A DNA stretch of 64,000 nucleotides from Hyperoplus lanceolatus. Its lineage: Eukaryota > Chordata > Actinopteri > Uranoscopiformes > Ammodytidae. Of the stretch, positions 48,563-62,513 are shown piece by piece. The notes beneath the pieces are model-generated. The model was not told the DNA's origin. It was given only the letters and a program-made list of their open reading frames with translations, and did not search any database. The stretch lies in contig CM049398.1 of the NCBI GenBank assembly GCA_026929865.2, forward strand, positions 24,175,001-24,239,000. The letters are read 5' to 3'. Numbering within the stretch: the stretch's first letter is position 1; each line of letters opens with the position of its first letter. Made by a program: the position numbers and the translations under genes.

Positions 48563-51498
48563 TTAAGTATGAACTTGACTATGCATACAGGTCGTCTGTG
48601 ACACATCAAAGAGGGAGCCACAGAAGGTGTCTTTCTATTTCACCTTTGTCTTTGTCTTTGATTTGTGCATTGACTGGGACAACCTGTCACATGAACCGGC
48701 CTCTAGGGTACCACGCCCCAGTGAGGTGGGAAAAAAAGGAGAAACAATGCGGCGCAAGAAGAATTAGGCCGACAAGGACACCTGTCAAACTAGCAGGCAG
48801 GTTGCCCAACATAGTCTTGCAACTGTGAACGTGATCGATATTGGGCTGACGTAGAAGACGGATACACACACACAAAAAAGCACATGCACGCGCACATACT
48901 CTGAGCCACTACTGTCCCCACTCCCTGATTACTATGCCTCACTTATTTACGTGTCCACTTATGCCAGCAAGAAAAATGTCCTGCATCAGCATTGTGCCAC
49001 AGGGCCGTGTTCACCATTAAGCCTTGTGATTGCATTATGGGACATAAGCATGATTGATGCAAGTGGGGGAAAATGGCGATGCTGCAGAGAGGGGATGGTG
49101 CACCTAAACAGATAAATCAATCCATTTGCGGGTGGATCAATTTGATCATCACATAAAGGAGTTGTTCAAGGAAACACTGTTGGCATTCACACAGCAACAG
49201 AAAAACGCATATTTATTTTTTCAAATGAAAATAAAAGCTGTTATATTTGGAGACAGCCTTCATCCTTACACGATGTCATGATGGTGCCTCAGGATAGCAT
49301 TGTACTAACAATCTGCCGGAAAAATGATTCCCAATAATCCCCTTCTAAAATCATTAATTCATAGCTTATCAACTGGGTGCATGAGTCATTTACCTTTATA
49401 ATATTGCATTTGCCCTTTGCATTAGGCCTGGATGCTGAGTCAGAGCATTGCCTCACATTGTTATAGTGCCTTGGCCTGTTCCTCCGGTCAGGGGTCTGAG
49501 CATTAAGACCATAACTGATGACTTGGTGGTGCTGTTCTTGCCATGTGCGTTTTCTGTTTCTCTGACCTAACATAGCGATTGCTTCAATATCGCTTCCTAT
49601 TAAATCAAATGCATGCCTGATGCTATGTTGTTCTTTTTCCCCCCCAGAAAACTCTGTCAGATCCACTCATTGTTGCCATTTAATTCAGTCCAGCTCTCTA
49701 ATGTAGACCCTGATTCTTAGTTTTTACCGCTTGGGCTAAACATTAGGCACATTGTCATCATGTTTGGAGGGATTAGGTCACAGCTGCAGATACAATGTGT
49801 TCTCCTTCTCTGCCTCATAGTCTTTCCCCTGTCTTTCCCTTCTCACTCTCCAGGTTGGTGAGAAATGACAAGCCAATGTACTGGAGAGAGCAAGACACGC
49901 TCTAGTGGATGGACTTTGGTGTAATGAGTGACAACTGCATGCTAGTCAGTCCCAGCAAATCAACAGTGAAAACAGAGAGAGAGAGTTGATCCGTGGGCCT
50001 AATGGAAACCACTGGTCGTGTAAGTGCCTGCCTAATGGGCCGGACACACACACAAACATACACACACACGGAACGCAATAAGTCAGAGGGAGTTAAATCA
50101 AAAAATAACGTAGGTACAGGTAATGTAGGTACAGATTTTCTTCACCCCTACCTACGACCTAAGAGAGAAAGAAAGATGGACCCTTTAAAATGGCAGAATA
50201 TGCCTGTGCCAGAGTTTAAGGGACCTTGTTTTCCCATAAATTATTCATTGTCAGGCAATGAGAGGACGACAGGTTGTCAGTTAGCAGATATTTTTTTCTT
50301 TACAGTGTGAAAATTGCAGGATACTCATTGCTGCAGGGGAGGGCATCTCCACACTCTTTTTTTCGACTTCTTCCATTTTCCTCCCCTGCTGGTCCATCTG
50401 ACCAAACTATTTTTCAGTTCCCCGTAGGCAGAGTTGGTGGCAGACGAGGGTCATTAGTAACCGTCTGGACACTCTCCCTGAACAGCACCCACAATGGGGA
50501 AAACCAGACAGTATTAGGCCAGACAATATTAGGCCATGGACCTATCATATTGTATTTCCTGCAAGCAGGTGACGGCTGGCACCTGTTGACAAGAGTAGAC
50601 TCTGCATCCCCCAATCCCTAGTCCTGACAAGAATTCTGAAATATCCTAGGCACCTTGTCTCCAGCACCCCTTCAATCATCCCTCAGAGGGCTGGCTGTGT
50701 GGGGTCGATGGAGAGAGGCAGTGATCCAATGAATCAAGGATTTCGCCTGCAAAAGGCTCTTAACAGCTCCTCACCCGTGCACCGAGTTCCAGAGAGCATT
50801 GTGAGAGGTAATCAGTCGCAAAATATCTGGAGGGTCCCAATACTGAAATAAGGCATGTCCCTTTAACTTTGCTGTCACTTTGTATTTGGTCACATCCAAT
50901 CCAATAGCGATATTTCGTTTTTGCCAGCTATTAAGCTCAGGGTCAGTCATGTGAAAACCACTTTTCTGTTCTCTCGAACACCAAAACAGCTCTTGATGAG
51001 TACTGATTTGATACCAGGCTGCGAGGCCTATAAAAAATACATGTTGGTAGTTTACGAGAACATTTAACCTGTGAGTAATGCTGTCATTGTCTCACTTATG
51101 CGGGGTGCTAAACAGCGAGTCCTCATTTGCCCTGAATGGGAAGTGCAAATGGGAAGCACAGTAGCGAGATTTTGGTCTGTGACAAGCATTTGGCTGAGCT
51201 AAATGGAGACAATCAGTACGGGGAAACCACTGATCTTTTATTTATCCCCGCTGATGCCTCGCGCTGAACATAAAGGGGCAGGGATCCTATCAGAGAGAGG
51301 CATGTAGCGTAACAGTGTGCGATCTCTGTGGCCACCAGCTCAACGTGAGTTTCGGCTCCAATTATGTTCGCTTTAATCTTGGGCGTGCTGCCCTGTTTGG
51401 GGGTTTTGCTTGCGTGGCACCAGCAGGGGGTTAAGTGGGCCGGAATGATCCGGTACAGGGTTCTCACTCAACATGAAAGTAATGTCACCTAAAGGCTA

Positions 51499-51509
51499 CC
51501 CCCCCCCCC

Positions 51510-51560
<51 letters not shown>
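51499..51560. repeat. poly(C) followed by (AC)n
   Basis: About 14 C then about 48 bp of AC. Confidence 0.95.
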
Positions 51561-51562
<2 letters not shown>

Positions 51563-52394
51563 AACACACATTAATTTGCCACTCTCAGTCTTTCTGTCAG
51601 TGTGTCCATGCTTGCAGATAAACTCAAAGTTGCACTATTTGTATTTTTTACTAAAGTGGGGTGGTAGTTTAATGCAACGTTTCAAGGAGAGCTCAACAAT
51701 GGTTGTTTGGCTGGTTAAGGGCCCTACACTCACACTCGCCCTGCCTTTTGGGCTTTGTGTCTAAAAGTGCACCACACGCACATATACCTTTCGCTGCAGG
51801 CTAGACGCTGTTTTAAGTGGCCCAAACACACGCACAGGCACAACCACTGACACCCTTACCCTCCCTTTCCAGTTTGTATAGTTTCAATCAGTTATATATG
51901 GTTTTTCGTCAATTCTATACAACTATAGTTTGAGAGTTTGGTTTCTAATATCCGCATTTCACTCAGTAGCTGATGTGTGATATTCCTGATGAGATGTTCA
52001 ATGGTTAACAGGACAAATCAGGAAGAGGGAAATGTTGGAAAGTACATAAATAGTGTGGTGGTGTCTGAGCTAAGCAAATGTCATTTTTTCAAATCCCAGA
52101 GACAGCATGACTCACAACGTTGAGGACGTCCTCCTGGCGCATGCTTCAGAAAAAGACAACATATTCTCTGTACCTGGACAGGTAGTCAAAAGCCGGCCCA
52201 GCTGTGTGCTGCTATCTTCCCTCTGTGGGCACTGAGCCAACATTTGCATTTATTTATGCCGCAGCTCGCTCACCAACAGGCCCCCTGATATCCTGCCAGT
52301 ATCAGCAATCTCATCTGCTGCCTCACGCCTTGGTGCAGACTTCCATTCTCACCTTAAGCACCCGAACTTGGGCATGAGTTGAATTATACATGAC

Positions 52395-52396
<2 letters not shown>

Positions 52397-52454
<58 letters not shown>

Positions 52455-52488
52455 GATTTTAACAAGATTATGTTTTGACAGGACAGTA

Positions 52489-52550
<62 letters not shown>
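52397..52550. repeat. compound microsatellite (CA)n, (GT)n(GA)n
   Basis: CA at 52397-52451, then after 39 bp GT at 52491-52503 and GA at 52504-52550. Confidence 0.95.
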
Positions 52551-52552
<2 letters not shown>

Positions 52553-54628
52553 TGAAATGGTTAAGAGTATCACTAAAAGTTGGCTGATGGTTTGACTGAT
52601 GCAACAGCAGCATATGTTGTGTATGAGAATTCTGCATAATATAATCATTCTAAGGATTTTTAGCTATCCCTTTGAACTGCTTTGAACTGAAATGGCTTCA
52701 GATTAATGGTAATGTATGGTAAGGAACGTCATTTTATGTTAACACTGCACTGTACCATTTACTATACTACAGTAACTAAAAATTCCCAGTGTAATGTGAA
52801 TTGGATAATCCATGTGCATTCCATCTCACCTCATGGTTCAAGGGGCTACAGGTTACCTTAAGTCTCGCACACATGATTTTAATCCATTTAACTTTAGTAC
52901 CAACAATAATGAAATAAAGTTTTAACCTTTTTCAAATATCAAACAAGCCAGAAGTGAAATTGTACGTGGAGAAGTTTGACCTTTTTCATGAATAGATTTT
53001 CATTTTGGTCCAGGCAACCTTTTGGAAGCAATCGGAGCAAAGAAAAGTAGCTCCAGAGTCAAATTAACTCCTGGAAACAGAGAACACCCTCAAGTACAGA
53101 AAACATGCAGTAAAACATAAAAATGAATTTCATTGAGTAGTAATTGATTTTTTTTTTCGTTCTTTTCTTTTTTCTCAAAGGTCTCACATATGTATGCTGT
53201 TCCGTCGAGGTGTAAAGACAGAACAAAAACAGAAATGGTTTTGCAATGAGAAATAATGAAAAAAATAAATAACACGTTACCTTTTCATCCTAATTTTTTC
53301 AAGTTGTTCCTTTTCATTAATGTGAGATGAGTGTTGTGTGCACAAGAACATAGCCTCAAACAGTTGGCGAGTCTCCATGGTAAATGTGTAACTTGGCTTG
53401 CAACATCAAGTAAACGGCAAATTGCTGGAGGTATGAGGGGATGGTGGATCCCTGTTAATAGACTGTTGAAGGGTGTAGACAGGGTTAATGTCAAGGCTGC
53501 AAAGATTAATGTAAAAATGTGAATCGCTATAGCCTACTGATTATCTGATGAAAAAGATAATTACTAATGCCACCCATCAATGGACAGATTATTAAATGTT
53601 AATACATACAGTCATATTCTGAACGCATTTATTCCACTGAGTGATCACCAGTTTAAAAGCATCGTTCACCTCTATAATGTTCAGATAGCTCCAGTATATA
53701 CATTTTAGCATTTGTCTTTAATTGCATTTCATTCCATTACCTCAGAGTCGTGCCAAACAAGGCTTATTCCTTGTTCATATTGCTTTCCTGCAATTGGAAA
53801 AAGCACTGAAGCTCACCAGGCTCCCTCAGACTGAGATGTCCATGTCACAAAATGTAACACACAATCAGGACTTAACATTTACACTAAGCGGATTCATGAG
53901 TGTATTATGTGTATAAACGGAATATTTCCTCCGGTCTGGACCTTTAAGTTTATATGCTGTCACATACAGTAAGCTGACGTGTAAACAGAAGCCGGCGTGA
54001 CTCACAACCTCGTGAAAGAACACTCTGGCATGTTCTCACATCTCAGTCTTTTATCAGCCTCTTCATCTCTGTCTCTGTACTTTTCATTCTACGTGAATGT
54101 GCGTGTGCATGACAAAGTTGTGCGGATTTGCCCACATACTGTATGTCTACGAAACAGTTACTTTTTGAGGCAAGAATCCAGCTTTTTGAAACAGTGTCAT
54201 GAGACTTGCCATGCCAATTGGGTCTCCTTTTATTCTTTGTAATTGTTTTCACTGCTGTTGGCCAGACCAGCTCTTACTGTTTGGTGCAGCCAGTAACGTT
54301 AACCGTCACGATCTCAGGGCAAGGCGCAGACCAAAACAGACGGCCACTCTTTCTTCTCCACAGGCCCATCTCTCAGGTCGCCTCACTCAACAGATGTCCA
54401 GGGATTGCCCAGTACCAGCGGAGAGGTGAATTTGCTTTACCCCTGCTGAAATGTAAAAAGTATTTTTAGACAAGACTGTGGTGAAATGCTGAATGAGTGG
54501 ACAGCAGGGAATATGCATCAACACACTGGATAGACATAGGAAGTCTTCCGCCCTGACAGCAGGTGATGCTTCTCCATCCCAGCAGGCCATAGCTGCAATG
54601 TGGCACAGTAGCTGCTCATTCAATACTG

Positions 54629-54692
54629 GATAGATGGATGGATGGATGGATGGATGTATGGACGGACAGACAGATAGATAGATAGATAGATA
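54629..54692. repeat. (GATG)n(GATA)n microsatellite
   Basis: GATG units then GATA units. The run continues as GATAGATGGATAGATC at 54970-54984 beyond the SINE, so the SINE appears to have landed inside it. Confidence 0.9.
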
Positions 54693-54965
54693 TTTTTTTT
54701 ATTAACCTTTATTTATACAGGTATATCCCATTGAGACCGAAGACTCTTTTTGCAAGGGAGACCTGTTCCCATTCCCACGTTACCATTCACACACACATTC
54801 ATACACCGATAGCAGACTAACTATCGACATTCACACGAGGCAAGGCAGGTGAAGTGTCTTGCCCAAGGACACAACAACTGTGACACAGGTGGCAGGGCGG
54901 GGATCGAACCTCCAACCCTTTGATCATCAGCCGACCCGCTCTGCCAACTGAGCCACAGTCGCCCC
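54693..54965 (-). repeat. V-SINE-type SINE, second copy
   Basis: Minus-strand copy of the element at 10728-11008. The B box appears on plus as GGGATCGAACC, the tRNA-like head ends at GCCCC near 54965, and the oligo(T) tail is at 54693-54700. It is inserted in a GATA repeat. Confidence 0.88.
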
Positions 54966-56048
54966 TAAAGATAGATGGATAGATCATGTGAAGGAAGTAG
55001 TCAATCATACTCTGGCAACTTTTCAATTGAATTCCAAAATATCTCCAGGAGGTGTGGATTATTGATTACGACTGACTGGTACAGTTTTGATTGGTCCAAT
55101 ATCTGTGTAGGCGGGTATAGGGAGGAAATATTTAATACTATCACTACAGTTCCAATGGCTGCAAAAGCAGTTGACTGGCTGGGTGGGAGCGACATTAGCC
55201 ATCGTTGCCAGTCCCATCTGTGATTTGAGCTCTCCGTATGTTACTGTGTGACTCTGCCTGGACTCTGCATGTTGGCTTTTTCAGTGTAGTGATTCCAAAC
55301 GCGGGGTAGCATACACACTGCTGAGGTAACAGGACTACCCACTGCTCTGAGCTGCCACAGTCTAGTCAATGCCATCAAGAGACAGCACTAATGCTAACTA
55401 GGTTTTAGTCACCCTGTTTCTACAAATACCATTGGAGCATTGCTTGTGTATTTTCTTTCCTGTTTTCATCTTTACATTGATTTAATATACTGTATATAAT
55501 TCATTTTTTAATAATATATTCTATACATACATACAATGTTGTACATTTTACCAAATACTGTACATAGCTTTTGTAGTTGTTTTTGTCAAGGACATAGTGT
55601 GATTTAATTATTCATGAAGTAGTCTTTCATTGTGTGGTGCCTCTGCTCCAAGTCTCCAGTCTGCTCACTCAATCTGTCTTGAGAGCGCTTCCGCCTGTCA
55701 GTTATTCCATTCCCACAATGGCTCCATACCATCTGGCTATCTGATGTATCGATACACATTTGCACGCGTATAATCATAAAACTAAATTTTGTCAAGCCTA
55801 TCAGGCACTAGAATGTATTTTCCCCAAGTTCCTATGCAAACTATTTATGCTCCCCGCCATCCCGCACACCTATTAACCTTTTGTTTCACTCAATTGAATT
55901 TGCAAATGATTCCTTGGTGAAGGCAAACCCGCAGATAAATTCTCCATAGGACTGAGGTAATTGTCTATTGACGGAGATGTAGTAGTTTGAAGCGGTGGCT
56001 CGTGTGATGCTCTGAAAGTGGTTGTATGAGTATGTGTTGTAATAAATG

Positions 56049-56049
<1 letters not shown>

Positions 56050-56093
<44 letters not shown>
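56050..56093. repeat. (CA)n microsatellite
   Basis: A perfect CA run of about 44 bp. Confidence 0.95.
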
Positions 56094-56094
<1 letters not shown>

Positions 56095-56619
56095 CACACT
56101 CACTCCTATAATCTTTCATATCAGAAGAACTGCTGCTTCGGTAGAATAAAGACAAGTGGACAGACAGGTGACAACATCCAAGCCAAGGTGACTCTTTTAA
56201 ATGTATCGGCCGCGAGTGAGTGTGTGCACAGCCCACTGAATGTGGTTTCATCCTGGCAAGACATGCACTCCCAGCTGTGTAAAACCTTCTTTTTACTGAT
56301 GATGTGTCACTGCTCTTGCAGTATGCTGCTATATCTCTAAATTGAATCATCGAAAAAAAAATTGTGTGTGTGTTTGTCTGACACATAAATGAAAAAGGAT
56401 TGCTGAATAAATATGCAGTATATACTCCTATATTAGAACAAGGGTAAATGATTATTTTTAAATGATTCACCGCTCCCAATTAAGAAATAGTCCGGTACAT
56501 AACCTCCATGTAAAACTGCCATGCATGTATACTATGTACCTCGTTGTATGTACAAATTAAACGAATGATAACTCATGACGGTGAGTGATCTTTGCTGGTA
56601 GTTGGCGAATTTTGTTCGG

Positions 56620-56773
56620 ACAGAGGCACATTTGCCGTTCCCCCTGTTTCCAGTTGCTGGCTGTGGCTAACTATTTACAGACAGATAGTATGGTTGTATT
56701 GATCTTTTCTTCTTTCTCATGGCAATATGGCAAATAAGCTGATTCCCCAAAATGTCCAACGGTTGCTTTGAAA
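56620..56773. mobile_element. fragment of the 44453-44960 MITE family
   Basis: CCCCCTGTTTCCAGT, GCTGGCTGTGGCTAAC and an end near CCAAAATGTCCAAC match the right half of the common teleost repeat also seen at 44.45-44.96 kb. Confidence 0.55.
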
Positions 56774-56971
56774 AATCTGTTATGGTCACATATTGTGCTA
56801 ATGTTCAGGTTCAAAATTGTAATATGGGGTTCTACTAGTAAAGGTTTTCATGGTGTAGTGTCCAAAAAAAACTCACAGTGCCAATGCTAAATCTCCGTTT
56901 AGCCTTTATCATTAAGCCCTGCCTTCCAAAATGCCCAGTCTGCTATGATTGGCTCTGAATCCATCTACCAG

Positions 56972-56999
56972 TTAGGGTTAGGGTTAGGGTTAGGGTTAG
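56972..56999. repeat. short interstitial telomeric repeat
   Basis: About 4.7 perfect TTAGGG units on plus. Confidence 0.95.
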
Positions 57000-57469
57000 C
57001 AGAGGTTGAATCCTTTATTATTGATCTCTGATTGAACAACCATGGATTAACACTGTATTTCAGATTCAGATTTTCAGATCTACCCAAAGCAATTGACTGG
57101 TTAAGATTCTTTGTAAGTGAAAAGGGGTTTAAGAAGTGCACTGATATTAAAATGCAGCCAATGCTTCTGAGCAAATACCGAAATAAAGGCATTTGTTTAC
57201 CTTCTTTTAAGACCAGCCTTCTCCCTCTGATATGCAGCTAATTGAGATCACATTCCTTTACTCCAAAGGTCACAGGGCGCTCCACCCCCCTCGTACCGAG
57301 CTACAGAGAATTGCCTATCCAATATTGGTGTAACTGTTGACAGAGGGATTGGGGCAATATATTATGAAGCACAACACCTCTATGTGAGTTTGACTGACTT
57401 GGATGGGTTGTGGTTCAGCTAGCACTTCTGCTTTGGCTGAGCTTATCCCTTTTTCCACACTTCAACCAG

Positions 57470-57472
<3 letters not shown>

Positions 57473-57524
<52 letters not shown>

Positions 57525-57542
57525 CCCCCCCCCCCCCCCCCC
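57473..57542. repeat. (CT)n followed by poly(C)
   Basis: CT run to about 57522, then an 18-base C run at 57525-57542. Confidence 0.95.
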
Positions 57543-60500
57543 ACCCCCACTGGTAAAAGTGCTGGCTTTTTCCTCCAGTTGCTTTGAGCAGACTAATTAA
57601 AATAACTACACCTGCGGGATCCGTTTTTTGGTTTGACACATTGGGTAATAGAGAGCAGCAATTAACTGCTGTGATTCATTGTTCACTTTGCTGCAGTCTT
57701 GTGACATGATTGGATTTGGTTCTACCTGAGTGATGTGCACAGGTATGCACACCGACAATCTGTAAAGTATTTTGTTGATGTTTTCAAACTCTAGGCTGAG
57801 TTTTTTTTTATAAATTGTTATCTATTTAAATGTTAATGCAAATTCTCTTCAAAGCCTGATTAATGTCCCAGTCCTCAATAAGACTTGGTGATGAGCAAGC
57901 CTAAATCACATCATAAAAAAATATTTGCGTGTCTGTTTGATATGGTTTATGTTTTAAACCTTAAACTTTATATAAAGTGAGTCCCTGATGACATTGCCCA
58001 ACAGGCACACTAACGTGTTCTGTAATTGTAAGCACTAAGTAAACAACACTTGAGAAATTAACCAGAGGAGTGCGTAAACAAAATGTGCCCCTAAGCTTGT
58101 TAGCTCACCTCCTATCACAAACTAATTATAACTAAGTTTGACTTTTGCACTAAACAATGGCAGTGTGTCCCTTGAAATACAGACAGTGGGTCCCCGTGAG
58201 TGACACCTGCCAAGAGACAAGGCATCTCTCCGCATTCCATTAAGGCATATTCTCCAGGGCAATGGACTCCCCTTCCTTTGTCCTTTAAAAAATCACGGAG
58301 GTAAAAATCAACGCTGCTTTATTATGGCTCCATTCTACACATACCATAGTGGAATAGTGAGCGCCTTGTAAGAGGGTAGGATCTTTAAGGGAGGGGATAG
58401 TGAGGATATATGGAGTAAATCAATTCATAGTCAGTAATAGTACTAATCGCAATGTCACCAAGTTACACTTGAAAAATGTATTATCATTTTGCTGAATGCT
58501 ATGTTGAAAGCATGCTATTTTAGTTTATTGTTCAATATGTTATCATCTTTGCATCGCCAATTGCAGCTTTGGAATGAAAAGAATGTTGACACACTAAAAC
58601 AGAGCACTGCAGTCAATGCCATGTTTCATTTTAATGTCCCAGTAATGTCAAAGGGATTTGATTTAGCTGTCTATAGGGTCCTTTAGGGGTCAAGAAATCT
58701 CCCGGTAAGATGTGCGGAGGTAAGTTTCCCTCCTTAAAAATGAAAATTATGAAGGTTATCACTTCTTGAGTGAAGAAAGATAAGGGGTGGGTAAATAAAT
58801 ATGTATGATCCTTGTAAGTTACGCACATTTGACCTCAGGGCAGTTTAAGATCAAGCAGCCAGAGTCAAAGCTGGATGTTGAAGTCAAACCAAACTTGTGC
58901 TTACCATCAAAAGGATTCAAGAATGCGTCTAAGAATAAAAATCCAATATGAATGATAAAGAAATTGTTACAAAAATATTCAAAATAAATTAAGATAAAAA
59001 GAACATCTACTTAAAATGATTGTTAATTATGGATTTGTTTCTATTGAAAGGATGCATAGCCTATATCATCTTAGTTCTTTTTCATATTTCAAAGCTAGTT
59101 CTGAAATAAAAAAAATTGTGGGGTGAAAGTGGGGCTAGAAGTAATAGGATTAGTCACTCACCTAATGTACAATGTTTGGCAGTTACCTACTTTCAATCCA
59201 CAAGACTTTAATTCTCTAGTGCCCAAGGACATCAGCTGCCCTGTTAAAATCTCCATCTGTCCAGTCCCATCTGTGTGGAAATAAGGATTTGTTCACTTGT
59301 GGACTTGACCAGTGAGCAAGGTGAGCAACCACCTGCACTGGTTATGTACCATAGTCGGGCTCAATAGATTTTCCACCAAAAATCAAAGTGATCCTCCGAA
59401 AGGGAATGACACGACAGATCATTATCAAATAATGATAATAATTCAAATGTATCATGATGAGTGTCAACAATGGCTGTTTATCCTGCACATGTGGGGAGTT
59501 ACATGCAAGGTCAACAAACAGGGCAACTTTCAATATGTTTGGAAGATGGATAAGAAAATGTTAAGTAAATTTACTGTGTTTTCCAGCACAACAAAGTGTA
59601 ATACTGTTCTTTACTTTTCCTATGACATCAAATCTTAATTTGATTTGGACATTATACATTTGTATTGATAAATACATTGAGAAGACAAAGTACTATTGGG
59701 ATTTATTTGTCTTGTGTCAGTCAAGAGCAAACATGGGAAGACTTCATCATATATTCCTCCTGAAGTCATAATTCCACTGACTAACCTTCCTTTTGTTTTA
59801 TTCGGCTGACTTATCCAGCCATGCTGCTTATTTCTTATTCAGCACTTTTTCCCATTCAGTAGGCACAGCTGAAACTAGACAATGCTGTGCAGGGAGACAC
59901 AGTCTGACCTTCAACTTAGTGCATCAATATATTATTGAAAACGTCCCAAACGCAGCCTTGTCCTATCCTTGAGTTCCTGCCTCATGTCCTATTTCGCTTA
60001 GCAGTCCGATCCAGTCAAACTTGTCTTGTTCATCTATGTTTGATGACTATCAGCAGAAGGACTTTTTTTCTCTTACATTTTAAAGGCAATGTAGGCAACC
60101 CTGCCTGTTTAAATGTTTTTTACTGCCCAAACATGCTTCAAATTCCTGAGATCAAAGAAGAAAATGCATTGAATTACTTTATAAATTTGGGGCTAAACAA
60201 TGACCCTGTTTGCTCTCTATTCTGTTTGAAGCTTTTAAGCTTTCAAGTGTGGAGGGATCTCTGCTCCTTTGTTGTCAGTTGTATTCCACTCAGCACCCTC
60301 TGAACTGTAATTTTAACAGTAAAACAGAGTAAGTCTTAAGAAATTCAAGTTGCTGTCATAATGTCAAAATGAGCGACTCATTTATAGTGCATGTACTGTG
60401 CTTTAAAGAGGAGAAAGGGACATGGCCTGCAGAGGTTCACTCAAAGCTATAAGCTTATGTATTTTACAAACTGTTTTCCACAAGAGCAAACAAAGAGCAA

Positions 60501-60763
60501 ACAAATTACTTAAAACTTGCTATCCTAGAGATTTTAACATTGTACCAAATTGTTAGATGCAAGGGTGGCAGGGTTGTAGACTTTCTGAATCAAAGGCTTT
60601 GACTGTGTTTGTACTTTACTTGTATGAGCTTGATTCTACAAATACAATCTTTCATATTGTGAGAAAGTATCCCTGGCCAGTCTAAATACCAGCATCAGAT
60701 TTGTGTCTTCTAAAAGTGGCAATTTGAGCAAATTAAACCCTGCATGGTAGATCTTCAGGTGAG

Positions 60764-60989
60764 TAGTCTCGCAAAGCCAGACCAAACTACAGCAAGTAGT
60801 ATGGTCTGGAAGCACTCCGTTTAGAGCCGTCTATTCGGGGGGAAACTGGGCTGGCCTGTTTTTATTTATTTAAACCAATCACAATCATCTACGGCAGGGC
60901 TAACCCCGGGAAGCAGCCAATGGAGGAGTAGCGTTGTTTGCCGACGCCAGCACTTAATAGACGCTGGCGGGAGTGGTCAAGCCAGACTA
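60764..60989. mobile_element. 226-bp TIR element with 9-bp target duplication (copy D)
   Basis: Nearly identical to copy C over its whole length, with only a handful of substitutions and one indel. It is flanked by TCAGGTGAG at 60755-60763 and 60990-60998. Confidence 0.93.
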
Positions 60990-60998
60990 TCAGGTGAG

Positions 60999-62189
60999 TA
61001 ACAAATGCTAATGCTAGCTAGAAAATGTGGCGGGACTTGCTATTATCAAATCTTTATGATGAGTTCCTTAGAAAAGAGCTACCTAGAAAGCATGACAATT
61101 GTTAACATCGGTCAAATTCATGTCCAATATTCAGTGCTGTTCTACCCATGGTTTTGCCGCAATATATCGGTCTCAATGGCTTGCTTTATAATTTTTCTTA
61201 AGTAACTTTCATTAAATGTGTCACATTAATCTATTGTCATGTTGCCTTTTTGACATCTTGCCAGGGATAACAGATTTACATTGTGTTGATGTATTTAATA
61301 AAATGAAATCAATAGGATGTATTAAGCAGATTAACAGTATCTCTACATCTGTTGTGCTTTACACAACATCATCCTGTCTGAGTTTATGGATAAACTATAT
61401 ATTTTTAGTACTGTTACGGGAACATTTCTGCCCCAACGACCAGACAACTATGTTCGCTTTTGACTCTTGAAAGTGGAGTCTGTTTGTTTGTCAGGGAAGT
61501 GAAGTTTTAAGCCCCACGGAGGACCAGACCCGAGCCTCGTGGCAGCTCCGCAAAAGGGAGATTTTATTTTTAGAAGTTGAACAACAGGAAGGAGAAAAGG
61601 AGGCCAATTCTACCTGGCAAGATATGTAGGGATGATGACATGGGCTCAGTGGACTGTAAAGCAGGCACAGGGAGGCTGGTAGAATTTGAGTAGAGGTTGA
61701 ACCGTGTTGGGGGAGAAAGGGTGAGGTAAAGAGAGAAAATAGACAGCGGAGCAGACACAGAGGTCCCACAGCATAGGAGTCAGGTCAGAAAAGTTGCTCT
61801 GATGATCAGGCTCAGGAATTACCCATAGGATTACCCCGGGGAAAAAAAGAGTTGTTCAGTAAATGCAGTCACAGTTAGGAGAGGAGCAATAACACAAACT
61901 GGATTAAACAGCCAGAGGTTTAGCCCAGATAATATCAGCATATTTTCCAATTGGATATCACGCTTGAATTTCAAATCAGAAAGTGACCTTTTACGGGCTG
62001 TTGACATTTGCATGCACACAGGATAATTGCTGATTAAAGTAACCTCCAAATGTTAACGTAGAAACAAATAAACACAATACAATTTGGTGTTGTATTTGTT
62101 CATTCAACCTATTTAAGTATTCAAAACCCCACTCCATTTTCAATGAGGTGACTAATTATCAAATGATATATTCAGAGAAATATCAGTTT
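60999..62189. other. unique DNA, no exon seen
   Basis: No recognisable exon or repeat apart from short AT-rich stretches. Confidence 0.45.
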
Positions 62190-62513
62190 AAGGTGTAGTG
62201 AGCGATTCTGGACAATGCTTGTTGACAACATCACTTTGTCAAAATCAGTGAATATCTCCTCACAATCCACTACCTGTCCGCACTGTGTGTGCGCTGAAAA
62301 TAAATCGATCCATTGCTAGCTACGGTGGGCCCCTTTTTTAAATATCCTTTGTATACATACCCGTTTACAGACCTTAGGCTGTTTATCAACACCTGATTAT
62401 TTTTCAGCGCAGAAATAGTACATATAGTTAGTGGATAACAAGGAGATATTCAATGATTTCAACAATAAGTGATTTTGACAACAAGCATCCTGCAGAGTCA
62501 CTGACTGCACCTT
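62190..62513. mobile_element. MITE with ~85-bp imperfect TIRs
   Basis: The left arm AAGGTGTAGTGAGCGATTCT matches the inverted right arm AAGGTGCAGTCAGTGACTCT, and the symmetry continues through GAATATCTCCT and TCCACTA. The target duplication is unclear (left flank TTTAA, right flank TTCA). Confidence 0.75.

Larger units (their letters stand above)
48567..54628. other. unique DNA with microsatellites, no exon seen
   Basis: Contains C-run/(CA)n at 51499-51560 and the compound (CA)n...(GT)n(GA)n at 52397-52550. No domain-bearing frame. Confidence 0.45.
54985..60754. other. unique DNA, no exon seen
   Basis: Contains (CA)n at 56050-56093, a fragment of the 44.45-kb MITE family at about 56620-56773, a short telomere-like run, and (CT)n plus poly(C) at 57473-57542. 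No coding exon recognised. Confidence 0.45.

Noticed and set aside
55886-56479. 197-codon minus-strand open frame
   Set aside because: Includes the (CA)n-encoded Cys/Val run, with no domain and no splice context; chance.
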